This document shows, piece by piece, positions 32,140 to 42,570 of a DNA stretch of 64,000 nt. This stretch comes from Hyposmocoma kahamanoa (lineage: Eukaryota > Arthropoda > Insecta > Lepidoptera > Cosmopterigidae). The notes beneath the pieces were generated by a model. That model did not search any database. It had not been told where the DNA came from and saw only the letters and a program-made list of their open reading frames with translations. The position numbers and the translations under genes are program-made. The stretch covers positions 21,380,350 through 21,444,349 of the forward strand of contig NW_020654810.1 in NCBI RefSeq assembly GCF_003589595.1. Direction: 5' to 3'. Every line of letters starts with the position of its first letter. The stretch's first letter is position 1.

Positions 32140-32265
32140 AAAAAAAAGAAATCCGGCTTTGCTATTTTTTGTCGGTTTTTGTTTTGATAACCTTGCAGTT
32201 TCGAGAGATCGGCTAATGGGCTTTACCTGAAACAAAGAAATTACATTTTTAGTTTATTATCGAAA
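32140..32265. repeat. Dispersed repeat shared with 56705-57290
   Basis: CTTTGCTATTTTTTGTCGGT, TTTGTTTTGATAA, TTGCAGTTTCGAGAGATC and TTTACCTGAAACAAAGAAAT recur in the same order at 56720-57285. There about 470 bp separate the second and third blocks. Confidence 0.65.
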
Positions 32266-32428
32266 ATAAGAATTACTTCCTCAATCATATAAATATTAAT
32301 TTTGACGTTTATCGTAATAAAATGTTGATAAATTTAAAAATTAGATTCAGTTTAACTTCAGTAACAGCAGTAGTAGAAACAAAGGGATATTAATTAGCTA
32401 CTGCAAATATATTACAAAGAAAAGCTTA

Positions 32429-32482
32429 GTATTTTGTTTTTATAATATCAAGTGACGGGACGAACGAGTCGTTAGTCTGGTG
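32429..32482 (-). repeat. FamA 3' fragment
   Basis: TTATAATATCAAGTGACGGG, ACGAACGAGTCG and TCTGGTGGG only. Confidence 0.6.
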
Positions 32483-33990
32483 GGGATATGTATCTATGAC
32501 ACTTAGAAAGTTTTCTATTTCCTTCGGACACGTAGAAGTAGTTAAGTATTACAGGCAACATAGGACTACTTTGGCTGGAAGGCACTTCCGTGTTCTCAGC
32601 ACTCGCTTATACAAAATCCTTAACAGTAAAATAAATATATGCTCTCTTTCCCGTTAAGAAGTCAATAAAAAATTGACAACTTTGTCAAAATGTCATAGCT
32701 ACGTTGCCACAGAGCCGATGTTATCGTAATTTCAGAAATTTTATTTAAATAATCAATTACTTAGGTTGTGTACGTTCATCTAAATTTTTTACACGACTCT
32801 CGTAGTGTTAAGACCTTGTATGCATTCAAAAGCAACAATTACAACGCACCTTCAGATATTTCACACACATACACCCATTTTTGAATCAGTACTCATAACA
32901 CACTCAACACTTACTCTCCACTTTCTTGATACATACTGCTCCTTATTTATCTAATAAAGTTTAAGTATTCTTTAAATTGTACTAACTCTTTGAACATCTT
33001 TCTTACATTTTATTCTTTTCTGGGTCCCAAATGAAGAGTTTTATTGTACTGGTTTTGGGACTACAGGGTTTCTTTTACCTTACTCGTAAGTCATTTGTTG
33101 AAAAAATAGATTGATGTTTGCCCGCCGTGGCGGCAACAGTACTATCTGCTAACACAGGTTAAATCCTTTTTTAAGGGTCTGAATGTTTCCTGATTGGACA
33201 GCAATCAATCAATAACTAATAATTACTGTATTAGTTCCATAGTATTTGTAGTGGCTATCAATAAAGTTATTATTATATATGTTCTATTATTCGTTAAGCA
33301 TAAACCGTTATCGATCGATTTTGTTCGTAGAATCCTTAAAGGGGTTTAAGGAGGCTCCAGAATAGTTGTTGTTTTGCAGATGTGGCATTTCTACACCTAG
33401 GTTGCGTTTTAAATAAAAAAAAAACAATTTTATCAGTTTCCTAAAAATTGCTTTTCCAATTGAGAATGACTTTTGTGAATTTTAAAGATTTATAATAATG
33501 TAACTAGTTACAAATAGTATGAAGTGAATTCAGGTCCTCCCTATTCGGATCGATAAACCGCCTCGTAAATTCGGTTTCCGACCAAGCGTAGCGTGGAAAT
33601 GTCACCGGTCACTGCGTGCGAGTATCGGCATTGTTTTTAAATGACACTCGGCTTCGGCCTTTGTCCAAGATATTGGAAAAGCGGTACGTAAATTGTTTTC
33701 GATTTTTTTTGATAATATTTTTTTTCTATTGGAGTCTCGGTTGTATTTGAGCCAGACTGCCACGGTTTGCTAAGGCTTTGGTCACTTATTAGCATGTTAT
33801 AGCAATCAGTCGCAAGATAACTTCCAAATGTAAAATAGTGCCTTTCTTATTTTACTTATCCAAATTACAGAAAAAATACTTATGTGTAATTACAAGAACC
33901 GCTCACAAAAGGCCTTCCCGGCTTATCCCCAGTGAAGAAGTTCAGGCTAATTTCAATAAAAATATAATATAAGTAGAGCAAAAATTATAG
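32483..33990. other. No recognised gene; possible LINE tail
   Basis: 1.5 kb without a supported frame. TCAATAAAGTTATTATTATA near 33257-33280 could be a LINE 3' end with ATT tail, on the plus strand. A CpG-containing patch at 33540-33680 is not recognised. Confidence 0.35.
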
Positions 33991-34381
33991 ATAAAAAAGA
34001 CTGGTGTCCCATCATGTTGTATAAAAACTTAATTACATTAAGACGCATGCAAAAGCATGCTAACTAGTAATATAGTTAGTAGCAGTAGAGCCCCTTGTGA
34101 AAGAGTTCGTCCAGGAAGTACCAGTACCTTACTTATTTCTGCCGCCAAACAGTAATGTCAGCATTACTGTATTCTGGTTTTGAAGGGTAAGGGTGCTGAT
34201 GAAATTACAGGCACATGGATCTTGTCAACTTATGATTCAGGGTGATGAGCGCAATGGCAGTGCCTCTCAGATCTTTGCGATTTAAAGCTCTGAGTGGCAC
34301 TGCAACTGTTATGGACAGGCGTGTAGCTTATCATCAGGCGCACGACTTGTTCGTCCCGTCACTTGATATTATAAAAAAAAA
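33991..34381 (+). repeat. FamA, long form with 5' extension
   Basis: It begins GACTGGTGTCCCATCATGTT, has GCATGCAAAAGCATGC at about 34045-34060, reaches the usual start TTAGTAGCAGTAGAGC at 34076, and ends CACTTGATATTATAAAAAAA. The same extension is on the 12451-12820 copy. Its outer end (GTCCCATCATGTTGTATAAAAA) resembles the family's own 3' end (GTCCCGTCACTTGATATTATAA), so the long form may be a remnant dimer. Confidence 0.75.
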
Positions 34382-34589
34382 CCTTATACATATTCAATAA
34401 ATTTTGTACGAGCATGACGAAAATTAAGTTGTATGGCCTTGGAAGTCTTGGATGGAGCTAAAACAAAAAAGTTGAAAGTGGTAGTTATCTGGGGTGAGTT
34501 GACACTATCGCGAGCGTACAAACGTCTTTTTCTTGTTTTTATGGAAATGGCGATAAGCAGGTTCCTATAAAATTTATTTCATATGTCAC

Positions 34590-34885
34590 GATGAGTTGAA
34601 ACCGCTGCAGCAGCGTGACTGTGGCGCGGCAGCCGTATTAAAAGTACGTAGCATACGTAGCAGCTTAACAATTCTGAATTTGGGTCACTCTTGTTCAAAC
34701 AACCACAGACGCAACAAACACGTCTTCTAATTGATGTTATTTTTTAAACGCCGAGCGAATGCTTCAATTCTATAATTAATAGCGTTTGCGACGAGCCGCG
34801 CTATGCAATGCGTGTGCACCGCGAGATTAAACGAATGTGTGCGTCCGTACATGGCGCGCGGCAGACTGATGCAGGTTTTACACAT
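34590..34885. other. CpG-containing GC-rich patch
   Basis: CTGCAGCAGCGTGACTGTGG, CGACGAGCCGCGCTATGC and GTACATGGCGCGCGGCAGAC stand out against AT-rich flanks. It could be transposon-derived or a regulatory patch. No initiator, TATA or coding evidence decides this. Confidence 0.25.
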
Positions 34886-34912
34886 TAGCGGATGCTGAGT
34901 TGCCTCTATCGC

Positions 34913-34988
34913 TGAATATCATATTCGCAAAATATCATGTTCGTAAAACATGTTATTCCCAAGACATCATGTTTACAAAATATCATTT
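34913..34988. repeat. Degenerate short tandem repeat
   Basis: The unit is close to ATATCATGTTCGTAAAA. It recurs four to five times (GAATATCATATTCGC, AATATCATGTTCGT, GACATCATGTTTACA, AAATATCATTTTT) with a period near 17-20 bases. Confidence 0.65.
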
Positions 34989-35010
34989 TTAATACAGTTG
35001 CTCAAAACGT

Positions 35011-35670
35011 GGTATTTTTCGCACTACAAATCGTGCGGAAAGTTGGATTTCTCGCACTAGTGCTTTTTACTTTTCCAGTTTTTTTTTAATTTGCTATTGT
35101 TTTAAGTCTTAAACATAGAACTAAAGAGATTGTATATTTATTTCATATTTATGTGCTTTGTGACGTAAGTCATTCGTCATTACAACTTATATTTATTTAC
35201 AAACACTATATAATGAACGAATCGAGTGGAGGTCTCTGCCTACCCCGGAATGGGTGACAGGCGAGATTTTTATGTATATATTTGTTTTATGTATTACAGA
35301 TACATTGTATCTCATTACCGTGCACAGGTTCCTAAAGAAGTTTAAACAAAAGTAAAACAGGACTTCATAATAAGAAAAGTGGTTACAGACCGATATTACA
35401 GAAAATAAACAAAAACAGCACGTTAGAACTATATTTCCATAGACTTTTAAATAATGGTTGCAGTGGTTGTATTTCATTATTTTAATTTACTAGCAGAAAA
35501 TGAGTTTTTTTTAAAATACTGTTTTATTAAAAAACGTCGTTTGATACACGTGCGGATCTGTCATTTTCACTTGTCTCGCGTCTTGACCCTCGCCTCTGGC
35601 TCGGGCCAAGAAGCCTCGAGACTCGTGAATAATGACTAACTTTCCGCACTTATATCAAAAATAACTATTT
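35011..35670. mobile_element. Possible TIR element (GTGCGGAAAGTT arms)
   Basis: GTGCGGAAAGTT at 35033-35044 is repeated in inverse at 35638-35649, with weaker similarity outward (TATTTTTCGCACTAC against TTATTTTTGATAT). The enclosed 640 bp has frames of 94 and 61 codons without recognisable content. No target duplication was fixed. Confidence 0.4.
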
Positions 35671-35847
35671 CGCATGTTACTACATTCTCAAGATAGTACA
35701 TTATATTACATTCACTATAATATAACTACAGACTTATAGGTATTTAAAAAACGCGACAAGTGATCCTTAGTCAATCTGTCTACATGAAAAAGCTAAGGGT
35801 ATTTTTAAATTTGTATTGTAATTAATATTTAATTATTCTTTGTGAAA

Positions 35848-35990
35848 TCAGTTTGTTATAATTATTAAAGCAAAGATCGAAGGATCGATCGAAGGAATTT
35901 CTTCTATCGATCTTTGTATTAATAATTATAACATTTCACAAATAACTATTGAATATCAATTCAATACAAATTTCGTTACAATTAATGGCG
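35848..35990. repeat. SINE-2-related foldback (short loop)
   Basis: TTGTTATAATTATTAAAGCAAAGATCG on the left is mirrored by CGATCTTTGTATTAATAATTATAAC on the right around GATCGAAGGAATTTCTTC. It then runs into TTTCACAAATAAC and TTGAATATC, the SINE-2 tail. The tRNA-like head is wholly absent. Confidence 0.7.
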
Positions 35991-36445
35991 ACATCTCTAG
36001 CCAAACCTGGTAGCTGTAAAGTTACCTAACTGGGTGACGAAATACTTTCAAAGATTTCTCATAGATGGCGTTACGGCTAAAAAGTAGTAATATAATAATA
36101 ATAATTGATTGTACATAAAAATAGAACATGTTACATGGCATACATTAAAATTAAACATTGTACAACTGTGTCTAAAATATATCGAGCGATATATTCCACC
36201 CCTGATCTAGGTGGTAACCTGTGTCTCAGGGTTTAAAGTTACTCGACGCACAATGTCAACGAAAAATGTGAAACGGACGGTGTAACAGTTCCTACTTAAA
36301 CAGAGTAAAATTTAAGTGAAAAACATTGATGTGACCTGTATAACAAATTAAAGTAAAAGAAAAAAAAGCAAAATGGATTTAATATATTTTTAAAAATAGA
36401 TTAAAAGAACGAAAAACGATAAGTTTCAGTAAGAACAAGAAAAAG

Positions 36446-36613
36446 TCGTTGACTGACAAACAAGCGCATAAAAAATACGTGAGGTCCGCTGGTACGTACC
36501 GTGGCTTGGTTAGCATAGCGTCTGACACGGTTTACTAGAAGACATCAGTTCGAATCCGGCCGGATCGAAGGAATTTTTTCAAAGTGTACAATCTTTGTAT
36601 AAATAAATAAAAC
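36446..36613 (+). repeat. SINE-2 copy
   Basis: GAGGTCCGCTGGTACGTACC, A box TGGCTTGGTTAGCAT, B box AGTTCGAATCC (36547-36557), CGGCCGGATCGAAGGAATTT, ACAATCTTTGTATAAATAAA. It ends in an A/T-rich tail. Confidence 0.8.
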
Positions 36614-36849
36614 AAACTTAGGCTATCTTCTTTGGTTTTATAATAAAATATTCTTTCAATCATTTTGTGGCATTTATTAACAAAAGAATCAATCTTCATA
36701 AAAACAATCAATCTGCCTAGCTTAATCGTTGTGGAATTTTATCAAAGTTATATATATGAAAAACAACAGCTGAGCTGCTTTTTCGACTTACACTCTCTTT
36801 TTAGAAGGATTGTAAATTATTCCAGCGTACCTTTTAGGGAATGTCACGA

Positions 36850-36920
36850 GTCGAACATCAAAGTCAAAGTCAAAGTCAAAGATTATTTATTCCATAGGTA
36901 AAATAAATTTACACTTGAAA
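36850..36920 (-). repeat. LINE 3' end with (GACTTT)n tail
   Basis: The minus strand reads GTGTAAATTTATTTTACC, TATGGAATAAATAATC, then TTTGACTTTGACTTTGACTT. An AATAAA signal followed by hexamer repeats is a LINE tail pattern I recall in Lepidoptera. No coding part is left. Confidence 0.55.
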
Positions 36921-37020
36921 ACATCCGCAATGAATATCAGCATTGATGAATGCGGATGCTGATGCGGATATTTGAATTTATGTAGATTATCCGCGGACGC
37001 GGATGCTGATATTCGCAACA
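36921..37020. repeat. GCGGATGCTGAT-type local repeat
   Basis: ATGCGGATGCTGATGCGGAT and GACGCGGATGCTGATATTCGC lie in one 100-bp stretch, alongside CCGCAATGAATATCAGC. Single related motifs occur near 23850 and 34890. The origin is unknown. Confidence 0.5.
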
Positions 37021-38045
37021 ATCCTAGTGCATACATACAACTGTAACGTTTTTTTTTTGCGTCACTATACTTGTTTTATTGTGAAATGGCAGTGTTTTGC
37101 TTTGACACGATATACATGGTCACGGACAACAAAATTACTGTATCGAATAAATTAATCAAATACAAATACGATATTACAAATTCAATATTCATCCTGGTAT
37201 GAATATCATTACCGTCATCAAAATTCAACTACACGAATGGTTGGGACATGCGAGTTTTGTCTGCAGACAGCACCTGTCAATTAAAGTACAAAATGCGGCG
37301 CGAATTGTTTATGGAATCGGAAAATTCGGACGATAATAAGCGTGGGAGTGTGAATGTATGTGTATTTATGGTAGGTTGTTGATTAAATTTTCAAATACCG
37401 TCCCTTACAATAATAATGAATTGTTGACATAACAACAGAGAACGTACGTGTTTTAGCCACTCACGCGATGCGCTCCTCCTACCGCAAAATGGCGGCTATT
37501 TGGTTTCGCAAATTAGAAAAGGATTCAGTTTAAATACAAGTTTTTAAAAATAAAAATTATTATTCTGCATTGCTAAATAAATACCCTCCGTACTATAACA
37601 AAAACATCTCAAATAAAATGCAAATCCTGCACTTAAAAAGCACTAATGAAATTTTTGGTATACTTGGATAAATATGATAATATTCCGTTTGAGTGGTTAT
37701 AACGTTTACCATGAAATTACTCCTTAAATTATAGTTTATAAACATTTATATTCAGGGAAAACTTAAAAAACGCTACTTACGGAAATCACCAGCCCAAACA
37801 ATAACACACACGATTGTCGTGACGTATTTTTGAAGTTTTTATTTTTTTTAAATGACAGACCCAGGCATTAAAAACTTTATGGTTTGCTAGAGTAGTTACC
37901 GAAATAGCAATTAATATTAGTTCTTTTACCTGTTATAACTTCAATATCCGATAAATCGGTATAAAATCATCACCGGCACCTCTAGGTGTGGTATGCGTCT
38001 ACGGCTGCATGTATCGCGTGAGCGGTTAGAACGGTGGGGAAGTAC
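37021..38045. other. No recognised feature
   Basis: AT-rich sequence without an assigned repeat or supported frame. Confidence 0.4.
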
Positions 38046-38048
38046 AGT

Positions 38049-38332
38049 AGCAGGAGAGATGCTTGTGAAGGGGTTCGTCCAAGGAAGTACTGCCTCTTTA
38101 CCTAGTTTTGATGCCAAGCAGTAATGTGAACATTACAAGCACATGAGACTTGACAATTCATGTCTCAGGGTGTGTCAGGCGCAGTGGCAGTGATCCACAA
38201 ATCTTTACTCTGAGTGGTATTGCATCTTAGCAGTTGCGCGCCTGTTACTCTGGGACATAACTTGATAAGTCCCATGTGCCTGTAATTTCACCAGCACCCT
38301 TACCCTTCAAAACCGGAACAACAGTTGTCATT
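38049..38332. repeat. Two FamA fragments in inverted orientation
   Basis: 38049-38226 is FamA plus (GTAGCAGGAGAGATGCTTGTG to CTGAGTGGTATTGC). 38228-38332 is FamA minus (GGGACATAACTTGATAAGTC, AATTTCACCAGCACCCTTAC, CAAAACCGGAAC). They meet head to head at 38227. Confidence 0.7.
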
Positions 38333-38439
38333 TTGCAGATGTGGTCTTATCACACCAAGAGCGCGAGTTATTAAACAAAATTAAATATCAATTCTTTCAA
38401 CACGACTATCGTATGCACCCACAGAGACGGGCTCACACA

Positions 38440-38560
38440 GCCACTTGGTGAGCACCGGAGAATGGCCAGAGATGACGAGGCAGACTAAGAAGGAGATAGC
38501 AGGATGACTTGGACGCATATAGGAAAGACTGACCTACTTGGTACTTGATGTAACGGGCTG
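38440..38560 (+). pseudogene. Decayed RTE-type LINE C-terminus
   Basis: From 38464 the frame reads GQR, stop, RGRLRRR, stop, QDDLDAYRKD, stop. In RTE-like LINEs this is GRRSRGRPRRRWQDDLDAYRKDW. The second and third stops (TAG, TGA) stand where tryptophan codons (TGG) are expected, and the first is probably a point change too. This is a short, old copy, distinct from the 3908 one. Confidence 0.7.
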
Positions 38561-38756
38561 GACTGACCTAACATTACATCAAACAATAGGGTAGCACGAC
38601 AGGGCGCGACGAGGAGATATTGCTGTGACGGTGTGACCTACTTACATCATCATTCCACCTTTTTATCGCCTTGCTCCGGTTGCTGGACACTCGTATTTAA
38701 ATTTTGAATTGTACCATAGTTCTTTTGCCTCGCATTCTGATTTTGTTTCGTTACAA

Positions 38757-38807
38757 AATATTTCTCCCGGCCCGGGAATCGAACCTGGGGCCTCTGCGTG
38801 GCAGTCA
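38757..38807 (-). repeat. SINE-1 head fragment
   Basis: CCCGGCCCGGGAATCGAACC and TGGGGCCTCTGCGTGGCAGTC are the B-box and anticodon-arm region of SINE-1, minus strand. The rest is missing. Confidence 0.65.
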
Positions 38808-39383
38808 GTTAAATTGATCACGACAGCGTACGGAGCTGGTTAAAATTCAATCGCGTCTAATTTTGATTCCTTTACTAAGTATAAAATCATTACTAATCTA
38901 AACTATGTGCCAATTTTAATAAGTTTATAACCCATACAGCCTTTATCATGTACCTATGAATACGTATCTGTAATTCAGTGTATCTCGGTCCTTTTGGGGT
39001 AAGTGTCTACTTAATATCTTATTCATCAAGTTAGGAAGTGTAGTGTTTTGTAATAATGTACCTGTTTTCTATATATACCTTTTATTGTTACAGCCTTCTT
39101 TGTTACCTCTTCTTCTCTTTAACGGTTTTTAAAAAAAGTTGTGGATTCGAAGTTTTCTGTTTTACTGCCGTGAACCTGGTCACGGCTTATTAGGGTTACA
39201 ACCCTTTCACTGCTATTCTAGTATAGAGTTCTCACGCTTTATGTCGCTCTCGTGCAAGTCGCGTCTTGTCCTGCTAACTAGCTAACTATCTGTGGAAGTC
39301 GAGAGGAGAGGTCTTTGACATAGTATGCCAATAAAAAAAACAATCAACTACAAATACAATAAAATCTTAGAAGTCATTTGCGA
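38808..39383. other. No recognised feature
   Basis: No supported gene or family. Confidence 0.4.
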
Positions 39384-39535
39384 TGCCTAAACTACACTAG
39401 GGAAACACACACACACATAGACAACCACAAATTACAACCAAACTCACTAGAGAAATAAATGTAGGCCATATAAATATTTTTCCAGGCCCGGGAATCGAAC
39501 CTGGGACCACTGCTTGGCAGTCCTGCATGGCCAGC
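39384..39535 (-). repeat. SINE-1 copy
   Basis: CTAGGGAAACACACACACAC, AACCACAAATTACAACC, CTAGAGAAATAAATGTAGGC, GGCCCGGGAATCGAACCTGG, CTTGGCAGTCCTGCATGGC. The CACACACA run replaces the usual CTGTGTCGC block. Confidence 0.75.
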
Positions 39536-40490
39536 AGTTTCAAGCAATAAATGCCAATAAAATATTTTCGAAAATTAAAAACAAAAACTTACAAATTCCT
39601 ACAAACCAAACGCAAATAAATCACACGAAACCGGATAAAAAAAATCAACAAAAGAAAACTTTCTATTGATATAAATAAAAATAAAATTAAAACTGCAGTA
39701 AATAACTTGAGACCACGAAGGTCACATTAAGCCAGTCGAGTGGTGTCGGCGCCGACTTTCACAAAACTTATTACCCCCTACACCTGTCCCTTTTACTCTA
39801 ATGTTAAATGTGCATCTTCGATCTCTCTTTAGCGTTATGCATGGCAGAGGAGTGAAGAAAATTGTGTTTATGGTTATTGGATGGAGAAAATTTTATACAA
39901 GACATTTTTTATGCTGAAGTTGGGGTAGTTGATATTATTATTAGTTACGTGTTAAGGGTAGTTAGGGTAATAGAAAACTATGATTTGTGTTCATTGTGAA
40001 AAGCGTTTTCAAGCTGGTTAAAGAAACGATAAATTTATAAATATAACTTTTATGCTTTGTCGTAATAGTTATTTACAAATAAGGAAATAAAAAAAAGATA
40101 TTTTGATCCTATTTTCGTTCATATACTCATTTCGTGCAATACCTAGTTTAGAATCAGTTCAAAAAATTCACTTTTCAAAATTAGTCCTGTTGTCTAGCCT
40201 AAGCGAAAGTAAAATAAGGGCTCGGTCAATATGAATTTATTAGATGTAGAAAATGAAATAACAAAAAGGCCCAAGGGGGCCTATATACGTATTCAAATGA
40301 TGAAGAACAAGTAAATCACGTTAATTTTAGGGTCTTAATGAGGATACTTCTTGAGCTTTAAGAATTTTGATGTGAGTGATGATAGAATGAACCAAAGTAA
40401 GAACAAAGAGGAACATTAGAGAACGATTCAAAATTTCAAAAGTAAGCGTGCAGGAGCCAGAAAAGAGTGTAATCAAAGATGAGATGACGA
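39536..40490. other. No recognised feature
   Basis: No assigned repeats or frames. Confidence 0.4.
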
Positions 40491-40499
40491 TGAAGGAGG

Positions 40500-40575
40500 T
40501 CGCATTGTCACAGTACTACCTGGAATCGAACCTGAGACGTCTGGGACCTGGGACATCTGGGCTGCCAAGGATGTC
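40500..40575 (-). repeat. tRNA-like head, unassigned SINE
   Basis: The minus strand has TTGGCAGCCCAGATGTCCC and a perfect B box GGTTCGATTCC. It does not match SINE-1 to SINE-4 outside the boxes. Confidence 0.4.
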
Positions 40576-40587
40576 GGAATTTCTATT

Positions 40588-40889
40588 ATTATTTTTTGTA
40601 TAATATCAAGTGACGGGAACAAGTTTTGCGCCTGATGGTACGCTACACGCCTGTCCATAACAGTCGCAGTGTCACACAGAGCTTTAAATCGCAAAGATTT
40701 GACGGGCACTGCCACTGCGCCCGTCACCCTGAGACATAAGTTGACAAGTCCCATGTGCCTGTAATTTCACCAGACCCTTCAAAACAGGACACAGTAATGC
40801 TAACATTAATGCTTGGCGCCAGAAATAGGTACGGTGGCAGTACATTCCTGGACGCACTCTTTCACAAAGAGCTCTACTGCTATTAAATT
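40588..40889 (-). repeat. FamA copy
   Basis: From TATAATATCAAGTGACGGGA through TGAGACATAAGTTGACAAG to GAGCTCTACTGCTATTAAA, with minor deletions. Confidence 0.85.
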
Positions 40890-40892
40890 TTA

Positions 40893-41125
40893 TAACTTGA
40901 CGAACTCGGTAGTTCATACTATGGGCGCCAGATAAGGTGGTTCGATTCCCGAAAGAACCAAAATGGGAAATAAACTTTTCTAAATTGGTTCTGGTCAGAG
41001 TGTTTTGGGAAGTGCCGCAGAGTGAATGCAGTTGCTCTGGTACTCATAGTACAGGAAATCCCCTAGTTTGAGACCAGACAATTGGTTTGGTTGTTTGACA
41101 CATTATTGTTATTGTAAATGTTTCC
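40893..41125 (+). repeat. SINE-4, tRNA-like SINE
   Basis: The head GGTAGTTCATACTATGGGC is followed by B box GGTTCGATTCC near 40940. The body AAATAAACTTTTCTAAATTG, AGTTTGAGACCAGACAATTG and CACATTATTGTTATTG is shared with 26925-27165. Confidence 0.65.
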
Positions 41126-41535
41126 TCAATTTGCAGTCACTTCATTCATAAAAAAAATGACACTGAATTTTGACTTAAAAAGTCACGGACAATTTCGTCG
41201 TTAAAAATAGGCTGTATATTTTAATAACACGTCCCAAATAGACATAGAGTATGCAAGGCTGTGAGATAAGCAAATATGTATATTTGCTAGCGTAGGTATA
41301 TATGTTTTTGTAAACGACTCTTGCGCGGCGGCATCTAATGACTGTGATAACATGTGACCCAGTTACGTCCAATGTTACAACACGGGCTCAGAAACATTCT
41401 TGGTTGCAGAGGAGCCAAGTGATGAGAGAAAGCGATAGATGTGGTTTTAAAAACGAAACACATGTTTATGACAGTTACGAAAAGTTTCATAATAAAAAAA
41501 AAACTAAAAAAGGAATTAATAATAATAACTATAAT
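41126..41535. other. No recognised feature
   Basis: Short frames only; no family seen. Confidence 0.4.
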
Positions 41536-41537
41536 AA

Positions 41538-41722
41538 GGCACACACTCGTAGCCCCGCAATAGGGAAACCCTGTATCTGTATGTATAGACAAACACAAAT
41601 TACACCCAAGCTCACTAGAGAAATAAATGTAGGCCATACAAATATTTATCTCGGCCCGGGAATCGAACCTGGGACCACCGCGTGACGGTCTAACATGGTA
41701 ACCGTTCGGCCACGGAGGCAAT
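41538..41722 (-). repeat. SINE-1 copy
   Basis: GCACACACTCGTAGCCCCGC, ACACAAATTACACCCAAGC, GAGAAATAAATGTAGGCC, GGCCCGGGAATCGAACCTGG, GTAACCGTTCGGCCACGGAG. The (TAA)n-type tail lies just left, at 41515-41537. Both pol III boxes are intact on the minus strand. Confidence 0.85.
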
Positions 41723-41905
41723 TCATTTTGTGTGTTCTGGTGGGCTGGTTTTATACTCGTATATTTTTCATGTGAGCAAGTTTGCTTTATATATCAGGTT
41801 TAATTTTTAAATACGGTCCACGGCAGCTCGATACACCGCGCCACTGATAAAGGCGAGCACCGGAGGAGAAAGCAAAAACACTGTTTAACTGGATCAAATG
41901 TTTTA

Positions 41906-42179
41906 GGGTCAAAACACAAAACTGCGACTCGACGTTGCTCCGCATCGCGCTTTCCTGCGATGTTAATCTTCTTTGTGTCTTTTTCCTACACTTTCTTATC
42001 AATAACAGCAGTGCAACACTCTTTTTACGATGCATGTTGCTACGTAGTTTAAAAAATACTTTCAGTACGGTTGACGATCGTCGAAAAAATGGTTACCCGA
42101 ACCGTGGCAGTGAGATTCCTTGCGTTTTTCTGCGTTCCGAATTCGCATCGTACCGATTCGCATTTTTGTGTTTCGACCC
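41906..42179. mobile_element. PIF/Harbinger-like MITE, TTA duplication
   Basis: The left end GGGTCAAAACACAAAACTGC and the right end inverse GGGTCGAAACACAAAAATGC match for about 26 bp with few changes. They are flanked by TTA on both sides (41903-41905 and 42180-42182). There is no open frame of note. It is unrelated in sequence to MITE-E apart from the GGGTC start. Confidence 0.75.
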
Positions 42180-42309
42180 TTAGGTATTTATTTAAACAAT
42201 GTGATATTGTGCTACACAATAAGATGTACTTTATCCGAAAATGTAAAATGCTGAAAACAGCCTAACGAATTGTTTCAAAATAAAATAACCAACTATAGTT
42301 ATTAAATGC

Positions 42310-42556
42310 ACATTTATCCCAAGATTTGCAAATTTCGCAGCGGATTAACGACGCGCCGCCAGCCGTCCCATCAGTCGCCATCGGGCGCTTGTTGATGTCG
42401 GATCTTTATCAAATTCTCTCCGCCTGTTCTTATTTTATTTATAATAATTTACAGCGCACGGATTGCGGGACGCGATGGGGGAAAACACCTCACCTCCTAA
42501 AATCTAGGCTCGAAATACCTCGCCTTAAGTCCCGCTAAAAACAATGCAAGGACAGT
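42310..42556 (+). repeat. FamG dispersed repeat, target of the R1-type insertion
   Basis: AAGATTTGCAAATTTCGCAG, CAGTCGCCATCGGGCGC, TCTCCGCCTGTTCTTATTTT, AATTTACAGCGCACGGATTG and ACACCTCACCTCCTAAAATC recur in order at 58622-58880. The encoded peptides are also similar (..SACSYFIYNNLQRTDC.. and ..SACSYVIHINLQRADC..), which may only reflect DNA similarity. The class is unknown. Confidence 0.65.
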
Positions 42557-42570
42557 ACGGATGCATAACC

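Noticed and set aside
34590..34885. CpG island promoter of a host gene
   Set aside because: No adjacent coding exon or core promoter signal was found. Base composition alone does not support the claim.
34913..34988. CRISPR-like array
   Set aside because: The units are adjacent and degenerate with no spacers, and the sequence is eukaryotic.
39399..39412. CA microsatellite as a regulatory element
   Set aside because: It is a short run inside a SINE-1 copy.
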